A DNA stretch of 6,596 nucleotides from an uncultured Propionibacteriaceae bacterium (GTDB lineage Bacteria; Actinomycetota; Actinomycetes; Propionibacteriales; Propionibacteriaceae): positions 1 through 6,596 of the forward strand of contig CAKZJI010000509.1 in NCBI GenBank assembly GCA_936941515.1. The letters are read 5' to 3'. Under the pieces are notes generated by a model that saw only the letters and a list, made by a program, of their open reading frames with translations, was not told the DNA's origin and searched no databases. Each line of letters opens with the position of its first letter. The stretch's first letter is position 1. Position numbers and translations under genes: made by a program. Shown here one piece after another: positions 6,287 through 6,596 of this stretch.

Positions 6287-6314
6287 TTGACATCTGAAAC
6301 TGATCCGGTAAAGT
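6287..6314 (+). promoter_or_regulatory. Main rRNA operon promoter P3
   Basis: A perfect -35 TTGACA (6287-6292) and a -10 TAAAGT (6309-6314) are 16 bases apart. The predicted start is near 6321, right at a GCTGCC/GGCAGC stem (6322-6327 with 6334-6339). This is the best promoter in the window, and its -10 equals that of tRNA-Ile. It lies about 220 bases before the mature 16S end, a normal distance for an actinobacterial rRNA leader. Confidence 0.75.
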
Positions 6315-6344
6315 TTGCCCGGCTGCCAAACACGGCAGCGTCCG

Positions 6345-6370
6345 TCTCTTGAGAACTCAACAGCGTGCTT
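6345..6370 (+). promoter_or_regulatory. rRNA leader BoxA-like antitermination motif
   Basis: The leader holds CTCTTGAGAACTCAACAG, resembling the conserved TTTGAGAACTCAA stretch found in actinobacterial rRNA leaders and spacers, which has been associated with Nus-factor antitermination and RNA processing. GAGAACTC itself is nearly self-complementary (GAG/CTC). The assignment rests on remembered family sequence and position between P3 and 16S. Confidence 0.55.
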
Positions 6371-6431
6371 TATAGTCAATGCCATATTTTTTGCAGTGAT
6401 GCCTTCATGTTTTTGTGGGGGTGTTGTTGTG

Positions 6432-6493
6432 GGATTCTTTGATGGATTCTTTTGAGGATTTGTCAGTGTTTGGATTCTTTGTTTGATTTCTTT
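6432..6493 (+). repeat. Degenerate GGATTCTTT direct repeats in the rRNA leader
   Basis: GGATTCTTT occurs exactly three times (6432-6440, 6444-6452, 6472-6480), with a looser GATTTCTTT at 6485-6493 and a partial GGATTTG between. The surrounding leader is extremely G/T-rich on this strand: 100 of the 120 bases in 6421-6540 are G or T, so the transcript has almost no A or C and little self-pairing. This contrasts with the GC-rich genes around it. Confidence 0.7.
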
Positions 6494-6537
6494 GCTGGTC
6501 TGCTGCTGCTGTGTGTGGTGGTGGGTTGGTTTTGTTT

Positions 6538-6596
6538 TCAGCGGAGAGTTTGATCCTGGCTCAGGACGAACGCTGGCGGCGTGCTTAACACATGCA
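6538..6596 (+). rRNA. rrs: 16S ribosomal RNA, 5' end (partial)
   Basis: AGAGTTTGATCCTGGCTCAG (6545-6564) is the universal bacterial 16S 5' motif (E. coli position 8 onward), followed by GACGAACGCTGGCGGCGTGC and TTAACACATGCA. The mature 5' end by E. coli numbering would be close to 6538. The lineage signal is actinobacterial, with GGCGGCGTGCTTAACACATG as recalled for propionibacteria. The gene runs off the end of the window, which suits an assembly break in a multi-copy rRNA operon. Confidence 0.97.

Overview
The window looks like a piece of a high-GC actinobacterial chromosome, most likely from the Propionibacteriaceae. The evidence is the GC-rich coding sequence, the order gyrA - DUF3566 membrane protein - tRNA-Ile (which matches the gyrA - Rv0007 - ileT order of Mycobacterium tuberculosis), and the first ~60 bases of a 16S rRNA gene whose GGCGGCGTGCTTAACACATG stretch is typical of Actinobacteria and is what I recall for Cutibacterium/Propionibacterium. 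Genus cannot be fixed from this. Both edges look like assembly edges: the first seven bases match the end of an Illumina adapter, and the last bases stop inside a repeated rRNA gene. The window may therefore be one complete contig.

Layout. 2-2468 (+): gyrA, lacking its 5' end and carrying an apparent 2-base deletion near 224. 2461-3330 (+): a DUF3566 two-helix membrane protein, translationally coupled to gyrA. 3349-3516 (+): a promoter, tRNA-Ile(GAT) and a strong terminator. 3517-3975: a gene-free stretch with a TATACT promoter-like box, a run of small hairpins and a bidirectional terminator, possibly an undescribed small RNA. 3976-4644 (-): a PadR-family repressor with a histidine-rich N-terminal arm; its promoter lies inside a perfect 38-bp palindrome (4658-4695), which implies tight autoregulation. 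4806-5828 (-): an M48 zinc metalloprotease. 5829-6537 (+): the control region and leader of an rRNA operon with up to three tandem promoters, a GAGAACTCAACAGCG leader motif and a strikingly G/T-rich leader. 6538-6596: 5' end of 16S rRNA.

How it fits together. The left half is core DNA topology and translation machinery (gyrase, tRNA-Ile) and the right edge is an rRNA operon. Between them lie two minus-strand genes (protease, regulator) that converge on the gyrA/tRNA unit at a shared bidirectional terminator. The points of most interest are the PadR protein with its palindrome, which resembles the architecture of the nickel-responsive E. coli YqjI/NfeR, the possible small RNA at about 3710-3826, and the repeat-bearing rRNA leader. 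I see no mobile element, CRISPR array or defence system.
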